A stretch of 64,000 bases of DNA from Neorhizobium galegae bv. orientalis str. HAMBI 540. Lineage in GTDB: Bacteria > Pseudomonadota > Alphaproteobacteria > Rhizobiales > Rhizobiaceae. Positions 57,183-64,000 of the stretch are shown here, piece after piece. A model generated the notes under the pieces. The model made no database searches and was not told the origin of the DNA. It saw nothing but the letters and a program-made list of their open reading frames with translations. The stretch is taken from positions 3,038,001-3,102,000 of the forward strand of contig NZ_HG938353.1 of NCBI RefSeq assembly GCF_000731315.1, written 5' to 3'. Position numbers and translations under genes: made by a program. The first letter of the stretch is position 1. Each line of letters opens with the position of its first letter.

Positions 57183-57893
57183 ATGGCCAGCCGCAAAATC
57201 GTTCTGGTGCAGGGTGCATGGGGTTCGAGCGCGAGCTGGACACCGGTTGCCGATATTCTGCGGGGCATGGGCCACCAGGTCTTCGTGCCGAGCCTCACCG
57301 GGCTCGGTGAACGCGCCCACCTCTTCTCGGGCGCCATCAATCTCGACACCCATATCGGCGACGTCTGCGGCCTTGTCGAAGCGGAGGGCCTTGAGGAATT
57401 CGATCTCGTTGGCCATTCCTATGGCGGCATGGTGATAACAGGCGTCGCTGATCGTTTCGCGGCCCGCATCCGCACGCTGACCTATCTCGACGCTTTCCTG
57501 CCGGAAAACGGGCAGTCGGCGCTCGATCTGCTTGGTCCGGAAGTGGCGATGGCCAACCTCGCCATGGCCGGCGAACTCGGCGGCGTCGCGGTGCCGCCTC
57601 CTGCCCGTCACGCGACCCGGGTGCCGGAACATCTGCGCCATTACATGACCAGCCGCTCGCCGCAGGCGTTCGCGACGATGATCCAGAAGATCAAGCTGTC
57701 GGGTGACTATCGGAAGATCACGAAAAGGCTCTACGTCTCGGCCAATATCGATCAGTCCAAGATCTTTTCCGGCATCTACGCCAAGGTTGGCGCCGATCCG
57801 TCCTGGGCATCCATGGAGGTGCCAAGCGGCCACATGCTGCAGCTCGAAATGCCGGAACAGGTCGCCCGCATCATCCACGATTTCATCGGCTGA
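57183..57893 (+). CDS. Alpha/beta hydrolase (esterase-like)
   Basis: A 236-residue compact alpha/beta hydrolase of the group that includes plant methylesterases and hydroxynitrile lyases. VLVQGAWGSSASW at the N-terminus, FVPSLTGLGERAHL, the nucleophile elbow GHSYGGM, YLDAFLPENG and a late His in PSGHMLQLEMP are all present. The GLGERAHL segment is typical for small bacterial members. The substrate is unknown. GGGAGGGG lies just before the start. Confidence 0.9.
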   Translation: MASRKIVLVQGAWGSSASWTPVADILRGMGHQVFVPSLTGLGERAHLFSGAINLDTHIGDVCGLVEAEGLEEFDLVGHSYGGMVITGVADRFAARIRTLTYLDAFLPENGQSALDLLGPEVAMANLAMAGELGGVAVPPPARHATRVPEHLRHYMTSRSPQAFATMIQKIKLSGDYRKITKRLYVSANIDQSKIFSGIYAKVGADPSWASMEVPSGHMLQLEMPEQVARIIHDFIG

Positions 57894-57924
57894 CTTTTCA
57901 CCCAGTCAGTCCGACGAGACGAAA

Positions 57925-57950
57925 GCGGCGGCGGAAACAACCGCCGCCGC
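57925..57950. terminator. GC hairpin between convergent genes
   Basis: Perfect 10-bp stem GCGGCGGCGG/CCGCCGCCGC with a 6-base loop between the esterase-like gene and the convergent exported protein gene. No T run, so termination is uncertain. Confidence 0.5.
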
Positions 57951-57958
57951 GCTCGGTA

Positions 57959-58456
57959 TCACTTTACGATCGGCTTGATCGACAACAGGATGTCGACCAG
58001 TTCCTTCTGGTGCTTTTCCTCGTCGCCCTTGGTTCCCCAATAGGTGACGACGAGGCCCTTGGTCGGCGATGTCTGGATCAGTGCGAGCCCGACGCTCACC
58101 GGACCGTTCTCGTCCTTGCCGTCCCAATCGAGTGTGGTCATCTGCATGCCGTTGAACTCCTCGACCGGAGTTTCCTTCAGCGTCTTGGGATCGACGGTGA
58201 CGCCAACCTCCTTCAGGAAATCGATGGCGTCGGAAACCGTCTTGTCCATCGACTTCAGCTCCGCAACATCGGCGGAGAGATAGACGGCGTTGTCCTTGGA
58301 CGTGGCATCGACCCCGGTCTCGGTTTCCTTCGGGTTCCAGCTATCGGGGATCTTGATGCTGGCGATCGGAGCGTCGCTCGGGAATTTGAGTGTTTTCGCC
58401 TGGGCCAGCGTGGGCGCGGCCAGGACGAGCATGCCAATGAGAAGAGCTTTTTTCAT
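57959..58456 (-). CDS. Hypothetical exported protein
   Basis: A 165-residue protein with a clear signal peptide (MKKALLIGMLVLAAPTLAQA, cleavage about residue 20). The mature domain is about 145 residues, of mixed alpha/beta look (KFPSDAPIASIKIPDSWNPKE, MQMTTLDWDGKDENG, VVTYWGTKGDEEKHQKELVDIL). It loosely resembles small periplasmic PsbP-like folds, but I cannot name a family. It is monocistronic, with 249 bp of non-coding DNA to the divergent AraC gene. Confidence 0.8.
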   Translation of the reverse strand: MKKALLIGMLVLAAPTLAQAKTLKFPSDAPIASIKIPDSWNPKETETGVDATSKDNAVYLSADVAELKSMDKTVSDAIDFLKEVGVTVDPKTLKETPVEEFNGMQMTTLDWDGKDENGPVSVGLALIQTSPTKGLVVTYWGTKGDEEKHQKELVDILLSIKPIVK

Positions 58457-58705
58457 CTGGGAATCCTAGAAAGATGGGAACCGCAGATGCTTTAACCAGC
58501 GGCAAAAACCATTTAGCACACAGCCCTTTAAGAATGGGTGGAGCAAACGCTCAAAAACCGGCGATCCCGCCAAACTCGCGTTAGGGTTTGCCACCTCTCC
58601 TTCCGCCGTTGCTGGCAGGCACCTGCTGATCCATGCCAAACCGCAAGATCGGTCGAGCGCGTCATATTTGAAAGGGCGTAGATGGTGTCGCCACGGAGGA
58701 AGACT

Positions 58706-59590
58706 ATGAAGGCGCCACTTGAAAACTACCATGCCCGAATGCAGCGGGTGCTGGACCATATCGACCAGCACCTGGACGATGATCTGGGCCTGGACGTGTT
58801 GAGCGGCGTCGCGGCGTTCTCGAAATACCATTTCCACCGGCAGTTCGCGTCCACCTTCGGGGTGTCCGTGCATCGCTATGTCCAGCTTGCGCGTTTGAAG
58901 CATGCTTCGCACCGGCTGGCTTCGAAGGACGCTCCAAGTGTCACGGACGTAGCGATGGATGCCGGTTACGATGCACCCGACGCCTTTGCCCGCGCCTTTC
59001 GGCAAAGGCTTGGCCAATCGCCTTCATCATTCCGGAAGTCGCCCGACTGGGCACCGTGGCTTGCGGCCTTCGGGCCTTTGAACAATGCGAGGAGCAAGCT
59101 CATGCAGATTACCTATACCCACGACGACGTGACTATCCGCGATGTCCCCCCGACGCCGGTGGCGATCATCGAGCATCGGGGCGACCGGGCAACACTCGGC
59201 GATACCATCGAGCGCTTCATTGCCTGGCGCAAGGCGGCCGGCTTATCGCCTGAGACGAGCCCGACCTTCAACGTCTTCCGTTCTGAGAGGACGCCTGCGA
59301 TCCCGGCGGATTATAGCATGGACCTTTGTGTCGGGACTGACCTGCCGATTGCGCCCGATGACGCACAGATGAAACCAGGCGTGATTCCGGGCGGGCGCTG
59401 TGCGGTCCTGCGCGTCTTCCATGATACCCACAATTTAGAACCCGCCGCGCTCTTTCTTTATCGGGATTGGCTTCCAGCCAGTGGGGAGGACGCACGCGAC
59501 TTCCCCATCTATTGCCAGCGGCACTTCTCCCTCTTCCCGGGCGCGCAGGTCCATGATGTCGTCGTGGAACTGTTCCTGCCGTTGAAATAG
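58706..59590 (+). CDS. AraC-family regulator with GyrI-like effector domain
   Basis: A 294-residue regulator. The N-terminal AraC DNA-binding domain (about 10-112) holds two helix-turn-helix units (LDVLSGVAAFSKYHFHRQFA and VTDVAMDAGYDAPDAFARAF). The C-terminal GyrI/SOUL-like ligand domain (about 133-294, TIRDVPPTPVAIIEHRG) is the Rob/SoxS-relative type that senses hydrophobic compounds. The ATG at 58706 follows GGAGGAAGACT, fixing the start over 58682. Confidence 0.92.
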   Translation: MKAPLENYHARMQRVLDHIDQHLDDDLGLDVLSGVAAFSKYHFHRQFASTFGVSVHRYVQLARLKHASHRLASKDAPSVTDVAMDAGYDAPDAFARAFRQRLGQSPSSFRKSPDWAPWLAAFGPLNNARSKLMQITYTHDDVTIRDVPPTPVAIIEHRGDRATLGDTIERFIAWRKAAGLSPETSPTFNVFRSERTPAIPADYSMDLCVGTDLPIAPDDAQMKPGVIPGGRCAVLRVFHDTHNLEPAALFLYRDWLPASGEDARDFPIYCQRHFSLFPGAQVHDVVVELFLPLK

Positions 59591-59601
59591 TAGCGCTGGA
59601 C

Positions 59602-59642
59602 GGCGGCCTGTCCTTCCGATCGTCAGAAGCGGACAGGCCGCC
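59602..59642. terminator. Long hairpin between convergent genes
   Basis: Perfect 12-bp stem GGCGGCCTGTCC/GGACAGGCCGCC with a 17-base loop between the AraC gene and the DUF1003 gene. No T run; probably a bidirectional end or mRNA-stabilising structure. Confidence 0.55.
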
Positions 59643-59680
59643 ATTCACCCCATCTCATTCGGCATCTAAGAGTTCGCGGC

Positions 59681-60403
59681 CTAGGTCGGGCTCCGCCCGC
59701 CGCCGCGCCGTTCCAGAAGCTCGATCTGGATCTGCTGCATTTCCGCCAGACGCTCCCATTGATGCGCCATCTGGTGGTCGATCTTTTCGTGCAGCTGGCG
59801 GATTTCCAGTTCGGCGCGCAGGTTGATCATGTAGTCGTTCTCGGAGCGCAGCCGGTCCTTTTCCTCCTGCCGCCGCTGGCTCATCATGATGACCGGCGCC
59901 TGCAGCGCCGCAAGGCAGGAGAGCACCAGGTTGAGCAGGATGAACGGATAGGGATCGAACGGAACAGCAAACAGGCCGACGACATTCGCCGCCATCCAAA
60001 CGCAGAGCACTCCGAGGAAGCTCAGGATGAACGTCCAGGAGCCGCCGAAGGACGCGACCTTGTCGGCCACCCGCTCGCCGAAGGTGGGATTGCGCTCGAG
60101 AAGGTTGACGGCGCTCGTCTGCACCGTCGAGGCGCCCTTTTCGAAACTGTCGAGTACACGTTTGTCGAGATTGGAAAGCTCGCCGCGCTCCTCGTCGAGC
60201 AGCTTTTCCACATAACGGCGGCGATAGCGGCCAAGATCCTCGTCGCAGATATAGCTGTCGGCGGTGCAGCTTGGAACCTCCTCGGCGACCATCGTGACGA
60301 GGTTCGGCCGCAGATACCCGGCCTTGTGCAGTCTCGACAACGGAAAGGTGCGACCGCAGACGACGCATTGCCCGGTTTTGGTCGACGTCATATGCCTGCC
60401 CAT
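59681..60403 (-). CDS. DUF1003 membrane protein
   Basis: A 240-residue protein of DUF1003. The N-terminus has a zinc-ribbon-like CVVCGRTFPLSRL and a later Cys (about 12-60). Two central membrane helices follow (about 120-165, FILSFLGVLCVWMAANVVGLF and FILLNLVLSCLAALQAPVIMMSQ), then a C-terminal coiled coil (DRLRSENDYMINLRAELEIRQL). The function is unknown. It starts one base after the stop of the BacA-like transporter gene, so the two are co-transcribed. A second ATG at 60391 is possible. Confidence 0.88.
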   Translation of the reverse strand: MGRHMTSTKTGQCVVCGRTFPLSRLHKAGYLRPNLVTMVAEEVPSCTADSYICDEDLGRYRRRYVEKLLDEERGELSNLDKRVLDSFEKGASTVQTSAVNLLERNPTFGERVADKVASFGGSWTFILSFLGVLCVWMAANVVGLFAVPFDPYPFILLNLVLSCLAALQAPVIMMSQRRQEEKDRLRSENDYMINLRAELEIRQLHEKIDHQMAHQWERLAEMQQIQIELLERRGGGRSPT

Positions 60404-60404
60404 G

Positions 60405-62183
60405 TCATGCCTCTTCCTTCTTCTTCTCTGCATGCGCATGAAGCGGCGACAGGTGGAAGAGGCGCGGCGCGAATTTCTTCCGGAACTCTTCCGAACGGCC
60501 GATATAGATGAGCGTCAGGCCTTCGAGACGGCTGAGCACGCCCAACAGCCGCTCCTGGGTTTCCGGCTCCAGGCCTTCCAGCACGTCGTCCATGATCAGC
60601 CAGTCCGGCTTGCGCAGCACCGCGTTGGCGATCGACAGCGACGCCTCCTCGTCCTTGTCGAGCAGCCGGTCCCAGCGTTCCACCTCGTCCAGCCGGTGCA
60701 CGAGGCGGTCGAGCCCGACCTTCTCCAGGGCCTCGGTCAGCGCCTTGTCGTCGATGTCGCTCAGGCCGTCCGGATAGGTCATCACCTCGCGCAGCGTCGC
60801 CGTCGGCAGGTATCCGTCCTGCGGCATCAGGATCATGCGGCCTGCCGGGGGCAGGGCGATCTCGCCACGCCCCCAGGGCCAGATGCCGGCCAACGCCTGG
60901 AAAAACAAGTGTCGGTCGGCGCCAGGATCGCCATTGATCATCACCCGCTCGCCCGGCTTGATGGCACAATCGCCCTCGACCACCCGCACCCCATGTCCGG
61001 CCTCGCCCTGCTCGGGCGCGCCGTAGACCGTGACGCCGCAAACGCTGATGCCCTCCCCCTGATGCGCCTCGCGATAGGCGATCACCCCGCCCTCCCCAGC
61101 CTGCGTATCCATGGTCAGCAGTGCGTGGCGAAAGGAGGAGACGCGGTTCAGCGTCGCGCGCCAGTCGGCGATGACGCTGAAATTGACGACATACCAGCGG
61201 AGCGCCTGATTGACCTGGTTGAAGGCCCCGACGGCCATCATCAGCCCACCGAAGGAAAGTTCGCCGGAAAAATACATCGGCGACGCGATGATGATCGGCG
61301 CCACCAGCGCCAGCCAGCCGAACCCCGCCGAGACCCAGGTGAGGTTGGCGAGCGCCCAGGCGAGCTTGCGCAGCATGCCCAGCACGCCCTCGATCGCGAA
61401 ATCCACCCGGACGCGCTCGCTTGCCTCGCCGCGCGCGAGCGTGATCGGTTTCAGATTCTCGTTCGCCCGCACCAGGGCCGCGCGCAGGTCCGCTTCGCGC
61501 GCATAACGCTCGGCGTTGAGGCGCGGCAAAAGGTTGCCAACGACGTTGCTGAGCACCGAGCCCAGGAGCGCATAAAGGATCGTGGTCCACACCATGTAAC
61601 CGGGGATCGAAATGGTGCGGCTGCCGAAATGGAACGCGAAATCCGACGAGATCGCCCAGAGCACGCCGATGAAGCTTGCGAGCAGGATCGTCGAGTTGAC
61701 GAGCCCGATCGCCAGCGCCGTGGTGTTTTCCGCCAGGATGCGCGTGTCCTCGTGCAGCCGCTGGTCGGGATTGCTGGCGATCGCGCCTGCCCCGCCGAGC
61801 TTGAGCGCCCGGCCGGGCTTCAGCCAGACATCGGCGAGATCGCGCGCCAATCCCTCGCGCATCCGCATCGCGGTGATCTGGTTCAGCCACTGCTGGACGA
61901 CGTTCAAGAGCGTCAGCGAGAAGGCGATAATGCCAAACACGACGAGCTGGTTCAGAAATTCCGGCATGTCGCGCCGTTCCAGCGCGTCATAGAACGGCCC
62001 GTTCCACTCGTTCAGCCGGTATGTCGCATAGGTCGTCGCAAAGATAATGATGAGCAATGCCGAGATCAGCACCAGGACGCGATTGCGCACCGGCGCATTC
62101 CAGAATGCCTTGCCCATCATGCGGAGCTGGCCCCCCAGGGAAAGCTCGAAATTCTGCAGTGCCGTTTCCGGGGGCTGCGTCAT
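60405..62183 (-). CDS. SbmA/BacA/YddA-like ABC transporter with degenerate ATPase domain
   Basis: A 592-residue half-transporter. The membrane domain (about 1-345) is of the SbmA/BacA/YddA type (TYRLNEWNGPFYDALERRD near 52-71) with about six helices. The C-terminal ABC-like domain (about 375-580) keeps the fold (LAGIWPWGRGEI, ILMPQDGYLP) but not the catalysis. The Walker A position reads GDPGADRH (418-425), with Arg for the Lys. The signature position reads LDKDEEAS, Walker B is MDD in place of DE, and the switch His is Arg563. It is probably not an ATPase and may be driven otherwise, as BacA is by protons. Confidence 0.88.
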   Translation of the reverse strand: MTQPPETALQNFELSLGGQLRMMGKAFWNAPVRNRVLVLISALLIIIFATTYATYRLNEWNGPFYDALERRDMPEFLNQLVVFGIIAFSLTLLNVVQQWLNQITAMRMREGLARDLADVWLKPGRALKLGGAGAIASNPDQRLHEDTRILAENTTALAIGLVNSTILLASFIGVLWAISSDFAFHFGSRTISIPGYMVWTTILYALLGSVLSNVVGNLLPRLNAERYAREADLRAALVRANENLKPITLARGEASERVRVDFAIEGVLGMLRKLAWALANLTWVSAGFGWLALVAPIIIASPMYFSGELSFGGLMMAVGAFNQVNQALRWYVVNFSVIADWRATLNRVSSFRHALLTMDTQAGEGGVIAYREAHQGEGISVCGVTVYGAPEQGEAGHGVRVVEGDCAIKPGERVMINGDPGADRHLFFQALAGIWPWGRGEIALPPAGRMILMPQDGYLPTATLREVMTYPDGLSDIDDKALTEALEKVGLDRLVHRLDEVERWDRLLDKDEEASLSIANAVLRKPDWLIMDDVLEGLEPETQERLLGVLSRLEGLTLIYIGRSEEFRKKFAPRLFHLSPLHAHAEKKKEEA

Positions 62184-62426
62184 CGTGTCCGAACTCCTTG
62201 CGACTGATCAACTCTCAACGGCGCCGCACCCTTACCACGGCAAGGCGGCCTCTACAGATATGGGGAGCGAAGGTCGCCCGCGCGACCGCTGACGCTGTTT
62301 CCAATCGCCCCACTGATGGTTTTAAACGAGAAATCCTCAGATTTCCTTGAAGAGAATACCCTAATCAAAAAGATATTTCACCGGGATCGGCAGAGCAGGT
62401 CCCGCAGACTCTGATGCGGCACCGCT

Positions 62427-62789
62427 TTAACCCGCCTTCCGGAAGGCTCGGCTGGAAACTGAAACGGAGTTCAGGCAAGGGTCCTTAGCGTTGGCGTAGA
62501 CATAGCCGTCGGCTTTGTGGATGGGGCCGAAATGCAGGCCGTTTTCGGCGCTTCGCCGGCAGAACGCCTCGACATCTTCGACGTCGAAGACAAGCTTGAC
62601 GATCGCCTGGCCGCTCCTTAGCCCGCGGCCGGCCGGATGTAGCATGATATTGACGCCGCCGTCCTGCGCCACCAGTTCGACGATCCTGTCGCCTGGCAGC
62701 CGCATCGCCCGGAAGCCGAAATGCGTCTCGTAAAAGAGCGCCGTCGCCTCGACATCCTTCACATAGATCACCAGCCTGCCGAGCGACAC
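62427..62789 (-). CDS. VOC (glyoxalase-fold) family protein
   Basis: A 120-residue vicinal-oxygen-chelate protein with two beta-alpha-beta-beta-beta units: LGRLVIYVKDVEATALFYETH at the start, then VKLVFDVEDVEAFCRR and a C-terminal DPCLNSVSVSSR strand. The usual His/Glu metal ligands are not obvious, so binding rather than catalysis is possible. The GTG at 62789 is chosen because GGAGG lies five bases upstream and the first strand begins there; longer ATG readings to 62843 lack a ribosome site. Confidence 0.85.
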   Translation of the reverse strand: MSLGRLVIYVKDVEATALFYETHFGFRAMRLPGDRIVELVAQDGGVNIMLHPAGRGLRSGQAIVKLVFDVEDVEAFCRRSAENGLHFGPIHKADGYVYANAKDPCLNSVSVSSRAFRKAG

Positions 62790-62883
62790 GACATCCTCCA
62801 AAGGTTTCCGACCACGTCTCCCAGAGTTACCCAACATCCCCATTTCCCGCTACAGCGCTTGTAAATTATCCTCATCCGTGCTA

Positions 62884-62903
62884 ATGACCGACCAGTCAGT
62901 CAT
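62884..62903. promoter_or_regulatory. TetR-type operator upstream of the efflux operon
   Basis: Imperfect palindrome ATGACCGACC/AGTCAGTCAT (16 of 20 bases symmetrical), 17 bp before the TetR gene start. GACYGRYC-like cores are typical for TetR regulators that repress HlyD-linked efflux operons. Likely autoregulation. Confidence 0.7.
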
Positions 62904-62920
62904 AATTGAGAATATAGACG

Positions 62921-63541
62921 ATGCCCGAGAGGAAAAGAGAGAAACGCGACCCGCAGCAGCGGCGTGCCGATATCTTGGCCGCCGCCTTTGCCTGCTTTTC
63001 CGAGCGTGGTTTTGCCGCCACCCGCATGGAGGATGTCGCGGCCCGCGCCGGCATCGCCAAGGGCACCGTCTACCTGCATTTCCCGGACAAGGAGGCGCTG
63101 TTCACCGAACTCGTCTCCGGCATCGCCTCGCCGATTCTCGGTCAGATCGACGGGCTGGCGGCCAACGAAGCCATCCCGCCGCGTTTCGCCATCTCGATGT
63201 TCTACACCCTCTTCAAGCGCGAGGTGCTGGAGACCGAGCGCCGCCATCTTTTGCGGCTGATCCTGGCCGAAGGCCCGATGTTTCCGGCCGTCACCGAATT
63301 TTATCACCGCGAGATCATTTCCAAGGGTCTTGGCGTGCTGCGCATCCTCCTGAAGCGGGCGGCCGAGCGCGGCGAGTTGCGCAACCCGGCCATCGCCGAA
63401 CTCCCGCAGATCGTCATCGCACCGGCTCTGCTGTCGATCGTATGGACGACGCTGTTCGAAGGTTACGAACACCTCGACACCCAAAAACTCTTCGACGCCT
63501 TCCTGGAAACCCTGTTCGTGCCGGAAGGAGGTGCGAAATGA
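62921..63541 (+). CDS. TetR-family transcriptional regulator
   Basis: A 206-residue regulator. The N-terminal DNA-binding domain (about 12-60, RADILAAAFACFSERGFAATRM and IAKGTVYLHFPDKEALF) is a textbook TetR helix-turn-helix. The C-terminal ligand domain (about 75-200) is helical. A basic N-terminus precedes it. Its stop overlaps the HlyD gene start by four bases (ATGA), so it is the first gene of an efflux operon it probably represses. Confidence 0.94.
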   Translation: MPERKREKRDPQQRRADILAAAFACFSERGFAATRMEDVAARAGIAKGTVYLHFPDKEALFTELVSGIASPILGQIDGLAANEAIPPRFAISMFYTLFKREVLETERRHLLRLILAEGPMFPAVTEFYHREIISKGLGVLRILLKRAAERGELRNPAIAELPQIVIAPALLSIVWTTLFEGYEHLDTQKLFDAFLETLFVPEGGAK

Positions 63542-64000
63542 AGCGCGTCCTCGCCATCATCATCCTCGCGGGCGCTGCCCTCGCTGCTCTGCCCTTCCTC
63601 TTCGCCGATAAGCCGCCGCGCCCCTACCAGGGCTGGGTCGAGGCAGATACACTGTTCATCGGTGCCGAAAGTGCCGGCCGGCTCACCCAGGTAAACATTG
63701 CCGAGGGCGCAACGATCGCGGCCGGCGCGCCGCTCTTCAGGCTCGACTCCTCAAGCGAAGAAGCCGCCGTCGCCGCGGCCCGCGCAGCGCTTGCCCGCTC
63801 CCAGGCCGAACTGGATCTGGCGCATGCCGCCCAGAAGCGCCCGGAAGAGATCGACGTGCTGCGCGCTTCCGAACGGGAAGCCACCGCCCGACTGGACCTC
63901 GCCGAACAGGATCTCGACCGCACCCGGGTTCTCGTCGAGCGCGGCACCGCGACGCGCGCCAATCTCGATACGGCGACCGCTACCGAGGCCGCCAACCGCG
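63538..64000 (+). CDS. HlyD-family membrane fusion protein (partial)
   Basis: The first 154 codons of a periplasmic adaptor subunit; the gene runs past the window end. A signal or anchor helix (about 1-23, LAIIILAGAALAALPFLF) is followed by the first half of the biotinyl-lipoyl domain (ADTLFIGAESAGRL and VNIAEGATIAAGAPLFRLD). The start of the long alpha-hairpin (AARAALARSQAELDLAHAAQ, LDLAEQDLDRTRVLVERG) comes next. It should link an inner membrane pump (probably ABC type, next gene) to an outer membrane channel. Confidence 0.93.
   Translation, partial: MKRVLAIIILAGAALAALPFLFADKPPRPYQGWVEADTLFIGAESAGRLTQVNIAEGATIAAGAPLFRLDSSSEEAAVAAARAALARSQAELDLAHAAQKRPEEIDVLRASEREATARLDLAEQDLDRTRVLVERGTATRANLDTATATEAANR

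Overview
The window is GC-rich chromosomal DNA of an alphaproteobacterium, almost certainly a member of the Rhizobiaceae (Rhizobium/Agrobacterium/Neorhizobium type). The evidence is the gene set: Brucella-type Omp10 lipoprotein, homospermidine synthase, GapR, CpdR, a cysteine-less L36, the DUF1036/DUF1244/DUF1328 families, an MmgR (alpha-r8) small RNA, RIME-type intergenic palindromes, and a small heat-shock gene behind an RpoH promoter and a ROSE-like leader. Coding density is high, operons are short, and most genes are housekeeping or envelope functions. I see no prophage, insertion sequence, CRISPR array or integrative element.

Layout. 1-7.8 kb: end of purE, purK, rpmJ, a TPR protein, an alpha/beta hydrolase, pyk coupled to a DUF1036 gene, an N-formylglutamate amidohydrolase, DUF1244, gapR. 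7.8-13.5 kb: a secreted DUF882 (M15-like) protein, a sigma-54 response regulator, oligoendopeptidase F. 13.5-18 kb: pabB-pabC-DUF4440, homospermidine synthase, omp10. 18-22.2 kb: a Phd/VapC toxin-antitoxin pair with a palindromic operator, a 5'-nucleotidase with a C-terminal LysM, hemH. 22.2-32.9 kb: an MBL hydrolase, queC, an SPFH/NfeD pair, then envelope genes (kdsD, a beta-barrel protein, a divergent carbamoyltransferase, galU, a lytic transglycosylase, a DUF459 protein). 32.9-39.7 kb: gltD and gltB. 39.7-49 kb: threonine aldolase, LysR/SBF transporter pair, DUF4160/DUF2442 pair, hsp20 with thermosensor leader, a likely new small RNA, YCII protein, lipase-like hydrolase, hisN, mmgR, a second formylglutamate hydrolase, cpdR, tRNA-Val. 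49-54 kb: a zinc-ribbon-like protein, DUF1328, and an iron(III) ABC importer (fbpABC). 54-64 kb: UvrD-type helicase, M19 dipeptidase, hydrolase, AraC/GyrI regulator, DUF1003, a BacA/SbmA-like transporter whose ATPase motifs are all degenerate, VOC protein, and a TetR-HlyD efflux operon running off the right end.

Themes. Nitrogen and one-carbon supply (gltBD, pabBC, purEK, formylglutamate hydrolases), envelope building and remodelling (kdsD, galU, transglycosylase, DUF882, LysM nucleotidase, Omp10), and alphaproteobacterial cell-cycle components (gapR, cpdR) lie interspersed. The most noteworthy non-textbook items are the pseudo-ABC transporter, a three-hairpin small RNA candidate at 44.49-44.61 kb, the RpoH promoter plus ROSE-like leader of hsp20, the carbamoyltransferase lacking the usual phosphate-binding motif, the DUF459 protein lacking SGNH catalytic residues, and a perfect 11-bp inverted repeat in the long gltB leader. 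Genes are named from sequence motifs and remembered family features; no database search was possible.
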